From an uncultured Bacteroidales bacterium (GTDB taxonomy: Bacteria > Bacteroidota > Bacteroidia > Bacteroidales > Muribaculaceae), in assembly GCA_900542185.1 (NCBI GenBank), contig UQMZ01000011.1:1-64000 (forward strand): DNA of 64,000 nucleotides. The letters run 5' to 3'. The first letter of the stretch is position 1, and each line of letters opens with the position of its first letter. This document shows positions 8,891 through 16,210 of the stretch, one piece after another. The position numbers were made by a program, and so were the translations under genes. Under the pieces are notes generated by a model. That model had not been told where the DNA came from. It made no database searches and saw only the letters and a list, made by a program, of their open reading frames with translations.

Positions 8891-8921
8891 TTTGCCACGT
8901 CAGATAAAAGCGTTACCTTTG
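8891..8921 (+). promoter_or_regulatory. Consensus Bacteroides promoter downstream of the Abi_2 gene
   Basis: TTTG at 8891-8894 and TACCTTTG at 8914-8921 are separated by 19 bases, matching both boxes and the spacing of the Bacteroides housekeeping promoter. No open reading frame of useful length follows before a strong terminator, so the transcript should be a short RNA. Confidence 0.65.
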
Positions 8922-8928
8922 CGCTAAC

Positions 8929-9022
8929 AAAGTGCCGGTGCAGACTTCGTCGCTGCATCCTTGCACTATAAAAAAAGGTAAAGTCGAGGCTACCACTTAG
9001 TCGGGTAGCCTCGCTTCTTTTT
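8929..9022 (+). ncRNA. Candidate structured small RNA next to the Abi_2 gene
   Basis: A perfect promoter match ends at 8921 and a Rho-independent terminator ends near 9022, which defines a transcript of about 90-95 nt with no coding potential. It folds into two hairpins. The first has an outer AGTGC/GCACT pair (8931-8935 with 8963-8967) around a 7-bp inner stem (8937-8943 with 8953-8959). The second is the 10-bp terminator stem. An A-rich single strand of about 15 bases joins them. A computationally described abiF RNA motif is known near Abi_2-family genes. Whether this RNA fits that model could not be tested. It could neutralise the protein, be its substrate, or be unrelated. Confidence 0.55.
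8985..9022 (+). terminator. Rho-independent terminator
   Basis: A 10-bp perfect stem (8985-8994 with 9004-9013) with a 9-base loop is followed by CTTCTTTTTAT. It ends the candidate small RNA and may also serve the cation transporter gene arriving from the other strand, whose stop is at 9062. Confidence 0.75.
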
Positions 9023-9035
9023 ATATCCAAAACTA

Positions 9036-9052
9036 TTAGGCATCGTTCTTAA
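9036..9052. repeat. Short copy of the AGGCATCGTT repeat end
   Basis: TTAGGCATCGTTCTTAA is a shortened version of the 34-bp terminal sequence of the large element at 27353-27686. It lies 10 bases beyond the stop codon of the transporter gene, on that gene's downstream side. Confidence 0.5.
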
Positions 9053-9061
9053 TTTGGCCGT

Positions 9062-10030
9062 CTAATCGGCGGGTTCCAGCTGCACGGAGACGAAGATGTG
9101 GGGGCAGAATTCGCGGCAGAGGGCGCGTTCGATGTGGCCGGTGATAACGGCGCCGTCGTCAACGGTGGTGGAGCCGTCCACACAAACCGTGATGTCGAAC
9201 ATACGGGTGTGGCCTGACTTGCGGGTGCGCAAGGACGAAATACCTTTCACCCCCGGTATGGACGAGATTACCTCCCGGGCTCGGTCAACGTCACGCCGCG
9301 GCATGGAACCTTCCATCAGTTCGACGAATGTAGGCACCATCAGCCGTATGGCCGGCACCAGTATCATCACGGCTATTACCAATGACGCGCAGGGATCGAG
9401 CACGCGGAACGACTCGCCTAAGAAGTGTGCGCCCGTAACGCCTATCAGCGTGGCAATCGACGACATGGCGTCAACGCGGTGGTGCCATCCCGCCGCCCGC
9501 AACGCGGTGCAGTCCAGTTTACGCCCGGCGCGGCTGTAGTAATGATACAGGCATTCCTTGGTGGCCATGGCCACTATCACGGCGAACACCGTCCAGATAT
9601 CAGGATGTTCCAGGGCCTCTCCATGGGCGTAGCCCACGATGCTCTCGATGCCCGACACCATGATCATTATGGATATGAATATCATCAGCACCGATATCAG
9701 CACCGACGCAAGAGTCTCGAACTTGCCGTAGCCGTATGCGAAGCGTGGACTGGCCTTGCGGTAGCTGATGCCTACGAATATCAGCATCACAATGTCCACG
9801 GCCACGTCGTTGAGCGAATGGAAACCGTCGGCCACCAACGCCTCGCTGTGTCCCAGCCAACCCGTCAGCAGCTTCATCACCATCAGGCATGCGTTCACCA
9901 CGCAGCCCGTTATCACCACACGCCTCACCGCCCGTGATCCGGCGGCATCGTCACTCATCAATAAGTCGGGCAACCCGGCGTCGTTGACGCCGGGTCGCTC
10001 GCATGTTTCTGTCACACGGTCTTTACTCAT
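9062..10030 (-). CDS. Cation diffusion facilitator (CDF) family metal efflux transporter
   Basis: This 322-residue inner-membrane protein has six membrane segments and a C-terminal cytoplasmic domain, and exports divalent cations such as zinc, iron or manganese in exchange for protons. The metal-site motifs are visible as ADGFHSLNDVAVD in segment 2 and HHRVDAMSS in segment 5, both of the H-x3-D type. The C-terminal 80 residues (from about GSMPRRDVDRA) form the ferredoxin-like domain that senses metal. The start codon overlaps by four bases (ATGA) the stop of a 32-codon ORF, so translation may be coupled. The exact metal is unknown. Confidence 0.9.
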   Translation of the reverse strand: MSKDRVTETCERPGVNDAGLPDLLMSDDAAGSRAVRRVVITGCVVNACLMVMKLLTGWLGHSEALVADGFHSLNDVAVDIVMLIFVGISYRKASPRFAYGYGKFETLASVLISVLMIFISIMIMVSGIESIVGYAHGEALEHPDIWTVFAVIVAMATKECLYHYYSRAGRKLDCTALRAAGWHHRVDAMSSIATLIGVTGAHFLGESFRVLDPCASLVIAVMILVPAIRLMVPTFVELMEGSMPRRDVDRAREVISSIPGVKGISSLRTRKSGHTRMFDITVCVDGSTTVDDGAVITGHIERALCREFCPHIFVSVQLEPAD

Positions 10031-10125
10031 TTTACTCGCACAGGCACGGGCTGGAGTGTCGGTTTCCGGCTCGCGCCTAAATTCTTTAACGCATCCAACA
10101 GTGCCTGTATTACTTTATTCGCCAT
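10027..10125 (-). CDS. Possible 32-residue protein overlapping the cation transporter start
   Basis: An ORF of 32 codons begins at ATG 10125 (MANKVIQALLDALKNL, then a Pro/Arg/Val-rich tail) and ends in TGA overlapping the transporter ATG by four bases. The first half could be an amphipathic helix and the tail is basic. The ATGA junction is the usual sign of translational coupling, so this may be a leader peptide that sets transporter expression or a small partner protein. No family is recognised, and a chance ORF remains possible. Confidence 0.4.
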   Translation of the reverse strand: MANKVIQALLDALKNLGASRKPTLQPVPVRVK

Positions 10126-10365
10126 AGTTTTTGTGGAATTGAATTTTAAACCTAATCTTAAATTCAAACACAAATAGGCGCATGTCGGTTCGTAAGGATC
10201 GGATTATTCACGACTGAAATTACACGATCATTCCGATTATTCCATATATATCTTAACCAAACGCAGACCCTTTTCCAAGGAAATGTTAAAAAACATATTT
10301 TTCTGATTAGAATTTCTTTGTCATAATACCCCTTTTTAATATCAACCATATAAAAACTATATCGC

Positions 10366-11298
10366 ATGAAGAAACTATTATCTTTATCGGTCGGAGTTCT
10401 GATCAGCTTAGGCGTACAGGCTCAGGACGTCACAACAATCTATGTCGCAGGTGCTCCGGGAACGGTCATCAACGGCCAGACCCTTGGCAACTGGGACATA
10501 GCCAATCCACTGGAAGTAGAAGCCACGGATGGTTATTTCGTCCTCGACTGCAAGAATGTGCAGCAATACGGCTTCGGAATCTCTGACCTTAAGACTTCCG
10601 ACTGGACCGTATGGCCACAGCACCTCTATAGACCCTCGGCCGAGTTTACCAAAGCGAACTTAGGCAAGGAAGTGCCTATGTCCGGTCCCAACGCCGGTAA
10701 TTTCGAGCCTCTCTGGCCCGGAGACTGGAAACTCGTCATATCCCGGGACCTGTCTACCGTAACCGTAACTACTACTACACCTGGATCTTCCTATAATCTC
10801 GTAGGGTCTTTCAACGAATATGCATGTCAGGACAATTATCAATTTGAAGCCGAAGAAGGCGTCGACAACGTTTTCTGGCTTGACATCACCACGCCGCTCA
10901 CATCTTCCGTACTGAATATCCTCAGGAATAAAGGATGGTCGGAATGGTGGACTCCCGAAACGACTCCGCTATCAGTGGGAGAGACAGCCAATACATGGCT
11001 CTGGCACGATGACTGGCTCGACAAATCGAATCCCAGGGACGCCGCTCTTACAGATTATACCGGCACCATGCGCCTCGAGGTGCCCGACGACATCACCAAC
11101 GGGTGTTCGATTGCCGTCACCTGTTATCCTGACATCCGCGAGCACAAAAGCATTCCTACCGGTATTGTTCTGCACAGGACAGAATACGGAGAGCATCCTG
11201 AATATTTCAATCTACAGGGAATGAAAGTGGAGACTCCGCGGAATGGCATCTATGTGGTGCGCAGAGGCAACAAGGTGACTAAGGAACTGATTCGCTGA
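10366..11298 (+). CDS. Secreted SusE/F-like protein, tandem copy 1
   Basis: This 310-residue protein has a cleavable signal peptide (MKKLLSLSVGVLISLGVQAQ) and no lipobox. Two beta-domains of about 110-120 residues follow, resembling the glycan-binding repeats of SusE/SusF (a YVAG...W.IANPLEV opening, then a PGDWKLVISRDLSTVTV strand, then SYNLVGSFNEYA). The C-terminal 30 residues (EYFNLQGMKVETPRNGIYVV, then a basic end) match the tails of the next gene and of the protein at 35958. It probably binds carbohydrate outside the cell. The middle 510 bases are identical to the next gene. The leader of about 240 bases before it holds no clear promoter box. Confidence 0.6.
   Translation: MKKLLSLSVGVLISLGVQAQDVTTIYVAGAPGTVINGQTLGNWDIANPLEVEATDGYFVLDCKNVQQYGFGISDLKTSDWTVWPQHLYRPSAEFTKANLGKEVPMSGPNAGNFEPLWPGDWKLVISRDLSTVTVTTTTPGSSYNLVGSFNEYACQDNYQFEAEEGVDNVFWLDITTPLTSSVLNILRNKGWSEWWTPETTPLSVGETANTWLWHDDWLDKSNPRDAALTDYTGTMRLEVPDDITNGCSIAVTCYPDIREHKSIPTGIVLHRTEYGEHPEYFNLQGMKVETPRNGIYVVRRGNKVTKELIR
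10515..11024 (+). repeat. 510-bp direct repeat, copy 1 (core of tandem paralogue)
   Basis: This stretch is identical base for base, by eye, to 11509-12018 at an offset of 994 bases. Outside it, the two genes diverge at once on both sides, including their signal-peptide and C-terminal ends. Confidence 0.85.
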
Positions 11299-11356
11299 AA
11301 CTCTTTATAATTCATCCCAAATAAACAACTCTAATAACCACAAAGATTTATCTATT

Positions 11357-12292
11357 ATGAAGAAATTTTTCTCTTTATTGGCCGGGACACTTGTCTGTGT
11401 TTCCGCGGTAGCCCAGGAGGAGGTCACAACACTCTATGTCGCAGGTGTTGAGGGAACGGTCATCAACGGACAGACAATCGGTGCTTGGGACATAGCCAAT
11501 GCACTGGCAGTAGAAGCCACGGATGGTTATTTCGTCCTCGACTGCAAGAATGTGCAGCAATACGGCTTCGGAATCTCTGACCTTAAGACTTCCGACTGGA
11601 CCGTATGGCCACAGCACCTCTATAGACCCTCGGCCGAGTTTACCAAAGCGAACTTAGGCAAGGAAGTGCCTATGTCCGGTCCCAACGCCGGTAATTTCGA
11701 GCCTCTCTGGCCCGGAGACTGGAAACTCGTCATATCCCGGGACCTGTCTACCGTAACCGTAACTACTACTACACCTGGATCTTCCTATAATCTCGTAGGG
11801 TCTTTCAACGAATATGCATGTCAGGACAATTATCAATTTGAAGCCGAAGAAGGCGTCGACAACGTTTTCTGGCTTGACATCACCACGCCGCTCACATCTT
11901 CCGTACTGAATATCCTCAGGAATAAAGGATGGTCGGAATGGTGGACTCCCGAAACGACTCCGCTATCAGTGGGAGAGACAGCCAATACATGGCTCTGGCA
12001 CGATGACTGGCTCGACAAGTCAAATCCCAGGGACGCTGCTCTTACAGATTATACCGGCACCATGCGTCTCGAGGTGCCCGACGCCATCACCAACGGATGT
12101 TCGGTTGCCGTCACCTGTTATCCTGACATCCGCGAGCACAAAAGCACGTCTGCCGGCCTTGTCGAGAATATGATAACCGAAGATGCGCCTGCCGAATATT
12201 TCAGTCTGCAGGGAATAAGGACATTAAATCCCGGCAAGGGCATCTACATCGTACGCCGGGGCAACAGAGTGACTAAAGAAGTGATTCGCTGA
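11357..12292 (+). CDS. Secreted SusE/F-like protein, tandem copy 2
   Basis: This 311-residue paralogue of the preceding gene has its own signal peptide (MKKFFSLLAGTLVCVSAVAQ). Residues 52-221 are identical to copy 1, while the first 51 and the last 60 or so differ at many sites. It has the same two-domain SusE/F-like layout and the same tail (EYFSLQGIRTLNPGKGIYIV, then a basic end). It lies 58 bases after copy 1 and about 45 bases before a phosphoesterase, so the three may be co-transcribed. Identity this strict between otherwise diverged paralogues suggests recent gene conversion or duplication. Confidence 0.6.
   Translation: MKKFFSLLAGTLVCVSAVAQEEVTTLYVAGVEGTVINGQTIGAWDIANALAVEATDGYFVLDCKNVQQYGFGISDLKTSDWTVWPQHLYRPSAEFTKANLGKEVPMSGPNAGNFEPLWPGDWKLVISRDLSTVTVTTTTPGSSYNLVGSFNEYACQDNYQFEAEEGVDNVFWLDITTPLTSSVLNILRNKGWSEWWTPETTPLSVGETANTWLWHDDWLDKSNPRDAALTDYTGTMRLEVPDAITNGCSVAVTCYPDIREHKSTSAGLVENMITEDAPAEYFSLQGIRTLNPGKGIYIVRRGNRVTKEVIR
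11509..12018 (+). repeat. 510-bp direct repeat, copy 2
   Basis: This is the partner of 10515-11024. The first mismatch on the left is c11508 against a10514, and the first on the right is g12019 against a11025. Confidence 0.85.
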
Positions 12293-12337
12293 CTTATCCG
12301 CACTCAGTATTGAGGCGTATGCACGCCTTTGGGAAAC

Positions 12338-13408
12338 ATGAAGTTAAGTTTAATATTAGCAGCCATGATCGGTTTCTGTGCTTTGGGTTCCGCCCAGCAC
12401 AGGGCCGACATGCAGCATCTTGAAAATGAGGATTCTTTCTCCATGATCGTACTTGGAGATCCGCAGGGCTATATAAAATATGATATAAATCAGCCTTTGT
12501 TCGATCTCTGCACGGCATGGATAGCCGACAACATCGATAATCTGAACATCAAGGCAGTGCTCTGCACCGGAGACCTTGTCGAACAGAACGAGAACATCGC
12601 GATGAACCGCTATATGCTCAACCAGACAAGCCGGGAGATGTGGCAGGCCGTGTCGCGTTGCTTCGAACGTCTCGACAATAAGGTGCCCTATTTCATATCG
12701 TGTGGAAATCATGATTATGGCTACCGGACATCTGAAAACGGCATGACGCATTTTCCCGAATACTTTCCGTTCGAACGCAATTCCACCTGGCGCGACATTA
12801 TTGTCAGCAACTTTCCCAATCGTCAGGGTGTCGCGGACATGGAGAATGCAGCCTTTGAAATCAAGCAGCCGAAATGGGGAAAGATGCTGGTAATAGTCAC
12901 TGAATTCGCTCCGCGCGACGAAGTGCTGAAGTGGGCCAAGGATCTATGCGAAAGCGACAGATACAAGGGACACAAGGTGATTTTTATGACTCATTCCCTT
13001 CTTACGGAACGTACCGCCGAATATACCGATGACTCCTCTTACAGGATTACGCCTCAAAACGGAGGAAAAGAGGTGTGGGAGAAATTAATCTACCCGACTG
13101 GAAACATAGTGTTCGCTCTCAGCGGACACATGGGCGTACCCGGAGATTATGAAGATTCGATTGCATATCGAGTCGACAAAAACTCGGCAGGACGCAATGT
13201 GCACCAGATGATGTTCAACGTACAGACCCTCGGAGGAGGCTGGGAAGGCAATGGCGGCGACGGGTGGCTCCGCATACTCGAGTTCATGCCCGATGGCAAG
13301 ACCATCAAGGTAAAGACCTATTCCCCGCTCTTTGGCATCTCCCCACTGACCAAACATTTATCCCATCGATCTGAGCCGTACGATCAATTCGAAATGACAA
13401 TAAACTGA
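12338..13408 (+). CDS. Secreted calcineurin-like metallophosphoesterase
   Basis: This 356-residue protein starts at MKLSLILAAMIGFC (an upstream in-frame TTG lacks support) and has a signal peptide cleaved after GSA. The metal-binding motifs of the calcineurin-like fold are present in order: GDPQGY (near residue 42), GDLVEQN (near 80), GNHDYG (near 128), THSLL and SGHMG. These ligate two metal ions for phosphoester hydrolysis, probably in the periplasm or at the surface. The substrate is unknown. It follows the tandem binding-protein genes at close spacing and could release phosphate from a glycan or glycerophosphodiester those proteins capture. Confidence 0.8.
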   Translation: MKLSLILAAMIGFCALGSAQHRADMQHLENEDSFSMIVLGDPQGYIKYDINQPLFDLCTAWIADNIDNLNIKAVLCTGDLVEQNENIAMNRYMLNQTSREMWQAVSRCFERLDNKVPYFISCGNHDYGYRTSENGMTHFPEYFPFERNSTWRDIIVSNFPNRQGVADMENAAFEIKQPKWGKMLVIVTEFAPRDEVLKWAKDLCESDRYKGHKVIFMTHSLLTERTAEYTDDSSYRITPQNGGKEVWEKLIYPTGNIVFALSGHMGVPGDYEDSIAYRVDKNSAGRNVHQMMFNVQTLGGGWEGNGGDGWLRILEFMPDGKTIKVKTYSPLFGISPLTKHLSHRSEPYDQFEMTIN

Positions 13409-13429
13409 CCGTACGGTAACCAACCCGCG

Positions 13430-13491
13430 CAGTCCTGAAAAATCCTTGTTCAACTAAGATTTTTCAGGACTGTTCATATTTTTCAGGACTG
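13430..13491. terminator. Convergent terminator with a third repeated arm
   Basis: A 15-bp perfect stem (13430-13444 with 13458-13472) contains CAGTCCTGAAAAATC and its complement, and lies between two genes facing each other. A further copy of ATTTTTCAGGACTG follows at 13478-13491, so the left arm could pair with either of two right arms. The A/T-rich ends give a U-tract in both directions. Confidence 0.65.
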
Positions 13492-13544
13492 TTTATTATG
13501 CATGATGTTTTCAGGGCATACATCCGGAAAACCGTCGAATCCAA

Positions 13545-14978
13545 TTACCAGTCATCGGAACGGAACGGACTTGCCGGCACTCCGAAACAATTAAAAAGCG
13601 TCGCGTTGCTGTTATTCCTTATGGCATAACGCACCGCAACAGGCTCCGGCACCGCCTCCGACTTTACACGTATCGTCTTGCAGTCGTTTTCATCCACTCT
13701 TGCTGTCGCCGGATGGAACACGCGATCCCTGCCGGCAAGTTCAAACCCCGGGATGTCCTTTGAAATCGGCGACATCCCTTTCCTGCCCACATCGAACCTC
13801 ACCTTGGCAATCCCGTTTTCAAAACAGAACGATTCAGCGATCGGCGTGCCGGCGTCGATGTATTCATATCCATAATCGCGCATCAGGGCTATGCCGGCCA
13901 GTCTGTAGGCGGTAGTCCGTTTATCCGACGGATGTATGCAATCGGATTCTCCTGTGTCGAGGGTAGCCGCCATTGCGCTGTTGGGAATCTCTTTCCGGTT
14001 CTGTGCCTGCATCCACATGAAACACCCCGCTGCCGTACCGTCAGGATTCCCGTATGAATAGGGGGCTATCTGAGTATAGTAGAACGGCATGTCAGCATTC
14101 CCGGTCTCGTCACGCAACATTCTTACGAACGCAGGTTGCAGCCGTGAGTATTGTTCCGGACGGTTGACATTGTTTTCACCCTGATACCAGATGAATCCAC
14201 GCGCCGTAAACGGCAGCACGGAATGCAGCATTCCATTGTACAATGATGCGGGAGCCGTATGGTTGTTTTCCTCAGGCCACTGTCTTGTGGCATACGCGCT
14301 CATATCCACCTCTCCGGGAAAGTCCCGGTCCAGAACCTCTTTGCTCATCCAGCCTTCTATGGCGGTTCCGCCCCATGAAGCGTTGATCACACCTACCGGC
14401 ACTTTCAACACCTCGGCCAGCCTTTTGGCAAAAAAATAGGCTATCGCGCTTGCCTCGGCCACCCCGGGCCCATCGTTCACGCTCCATACGGCGTCACAAC
14501 GGTCCTGCGTATCGAACGATTTGGAACGCTTCACATAACAATGTCGTACCGGAAATGCCGGATCGGCATCGAGTATGGTCTCCGTTGCATCCCTTACGGG
14601 CTGTCCAGGCCAGCCCTCGACCGGCATTTCCATGTTGCTTTGTCCGGAACAGAACCACACCTCCCCTATCAGTATATTGCTTAACGATACCGATGATTCA
14701 CTATCCCGGATTGTTATGGTGTATGTCTCGGTCGACGCCTCAGGCGTCGGTACCGAAAACGACCAGTTCCCTTTGGAATCGGCCTTTACCCTCTGTTTCT
14801 TACCATTCCAGGAAACTTTTATCTCTACGCTATCTTCCGGCTTGCTCCAGCCCCAAAGACGGACGTCGGCACGCTGCTGCAACACCATATTATCGCTCAA
14901 TACCCCGGGAAGTTCGACGGCGTGTGCCGTAGCTGAAGCGGCCAACAGCGCCACAATCATACCTGAATGTCTCATCAT
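13545..14978 (-). CDS. Sialate O-acetylesterase family (SGNH-type) esterase
   Basis: This 477-residue periplasmic protein has a signal peptide cleaved after TAHA. A short beta-sandwich (residues 25-105) precedes the SGNH-hydrolase domain. The nucleophile Ser is in GQSNM (Ser114), followed by the GGTAIEGWM and WYQGENN blocks and the Asp-x-x-His segment SDCIHPSDKR. Such enzymes remove O-acetyl groups from sialic acid or from plant polysaccharides such as xylan and mannan. It is transcribed away from FecR and sits between the tandem binding proteins and locus A, so it probably deacetylates the glycan handled here. A second, larger relative is at 36900. Confidence 0.85.
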   Translation of the reverse strand: MMRHSGMIVALLAASATAHAVELPGVLSDNMVLQQRADVRLWGWSKPEDSVEIKVSWNGKKQRVKADSKGNWSFSVPTPEASTETYTITIRDSESSVSLSNILIGEVWFCSGQSNMEMPVEGWPGQPVRDATETILDADPAFPVRHCYVKRSKSFDTQDRCDAVWSVNDGPGVAEASAIAYFFAKRLAEVLKVPVGVINASWGGTAIEGWMSKEVLDRDFPGEVDMSAYATRQWPEENNHTAPASLYNGMLHSVLPFTARGFIWYQGENNVNRPEQYSRLQPAFVRMLRDETGNADMPFYYTQIAPYSYGNPDGTAAGCFMWMQAQNRKEIPNSAMAATLDTGESDCIHPSDKRTTAYRLAGIALMRDYGYEYIDAGTPIAESFCFENGIAKVRFDVGRKGMSPISKDIPGFELAGRDRVFHPATARVDENDCKTIRVKSEAVPEPVAVRYAIRNNSNATLFNCFGVPASPFRSDDW

Positions 14979-15128
14979 GATTTTGATATTGTCATTGTTA
15001 TGTTTTTTCTTGAATCTATCGTAAATGGGAAGATTCCATGCTCTATTTCTAATGATATGTTTAGAAAATTTAAATTCTCTTTAGAAAAATAACGTAAAAA
15101 AGTCCCATTGAATATAAACGCCTGAAGC

Positions 15129-16157
15129 ATGGACCATGAATATCTCAACACATTGACCGACCGGGAAGCCGCCGCATTGCTTCCCGACTATTTCAACGGA
15201 TCATTATCCGAGGAGGATAAACGGAAAATCGATGAATGGAAATCCGACAGCGAGGAAAACAATCGGAAATTCCATGCCATGCTCGAGATAATAATGGACT
15301 TCCGGGCCCTGGACTCCGTTTCCGGAATAGATGTGGAAACTGCGCTCAGACATGTTAACGGTCGCATCTCTAATAAGAGTCGCAGTTGGCTCAGACACTT
15401 AGAGCGGGCGGCGGCCATACTATTTATTCCATTGCTGGCCGCTACCATCCTGTCTACAATGCGGACTTCGACACCCCCGCCGACATACCATCAGCTGAAA
15501 GTGGGTACAGGCATGACCGGATGCGTGACATTGCCCGACAGCTCCACTGTGATACTGAATTCCGGTTCCACACTTCGTTATCCCTCGGAATTTACCGACG
15601 GCTCCAGGACAATAGAACTGGTCGGCGAGGCATATTTTGACGTACGCAAGGATTCCGACAGGAAATTCAGGGTGATGCTTGCGGACGGAAGTTCCGTGAA
15701 TGTCTACGGCACCCGCTTCAACGTGGACGCCTATCCGGATGACAATGCCGTCATAACCCTCGCGCAAGGCGCCGTCGGCTTTAATTACACCGATGATAAA
15801 GGAGCCGCACGCGAAATCCGCCTCTCTCCCGACCAACAGGTCACAAAAACGGCAGACGGATATGTTTCCATAATAAATACGGAGGCTTCCAAGGCCATTG
15901 TCTGGAAAGAGAATAAAATCATACTCGACAACACGCCTCTGAATAATATCCTCAAATCCCTTGAACGACGGTTTGACGTGGAATTCGTAATAAAGGACCA
16001 TGAGATCGAGGAATTGACATTCTCGGGAAACACCATCAGCATAAACAGCCTCGACTATGTTCTTGAGACACTCAATATCGCCACAGGTATGGATTGGCGG
16101 TATGTGAACGCTCCCACAGACGAGAGACGGACAATCGAACTGTCATATTCCCGGTAA
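15129..16157 (+). CDS. FecR-family anti-sigma regulator (inner membrane)
   Basis: This 342-residue protein has a cytoplasmic N-terminal part with the family's LPDYFNGSLSEEDKRKIDEW pattern, one membrane segment near residues 92-106, a periplasmic FecR domain (about 120-215, with TLPDSSTVILNSGSTLRYP and GEAYFDVRKD), and a C-terminal DUF4974 domain that contacts the STN domain of a TonB receptor. It would hold back an ECF sigma factor until the receptor binds its glycan. The expected sigma gene is missing on either side. The gene upstream is divergent, and only 150 bases separate them. The partner receptor is presumably the STN-containing SusC at 17964. Confidence 0.88.
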   Translation: MDHEYLNTLTDREAAALLPDYFNGSLSEEDKRKIDEWKSDSEENNRKFHAMLEIIMDFRALDSVSGIDVETALRHVNGRISNKSRSWLRHLERAAAILFIPLLAATILSTMRTSTPPPTYHQLKVGTGMTGCVTLPDSSTVILNSGSTLRYPSEFTDGSRTIELVGEAYFDVRKDSDRKFRVMLADGSSVNVYGTRFNVDAYPDDNAVITLAQGAVGFNYTDDKGAAREIRLSPDQQVTKTADGYVSIINTEASKAIVWKENKIILDNTPLNNILKSLERRFDVEFVIKDHEIEELTFSGNTISINSLDYVLETLNIATGMDWRYVNAPTDERRTIELSYSR

Positions 16158-16210
16158 TACTGCGGATAGATCAATAATCACCAAAACAAATAATTAACAA
16201 CTTTTTCACA

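Noticed and set aside
9036..9052. Terminator role for the AGGCATCGTT copy
   Set aside because: It has almost no internal symmetry. The hairpin at 8985-9013 already explains termination there.
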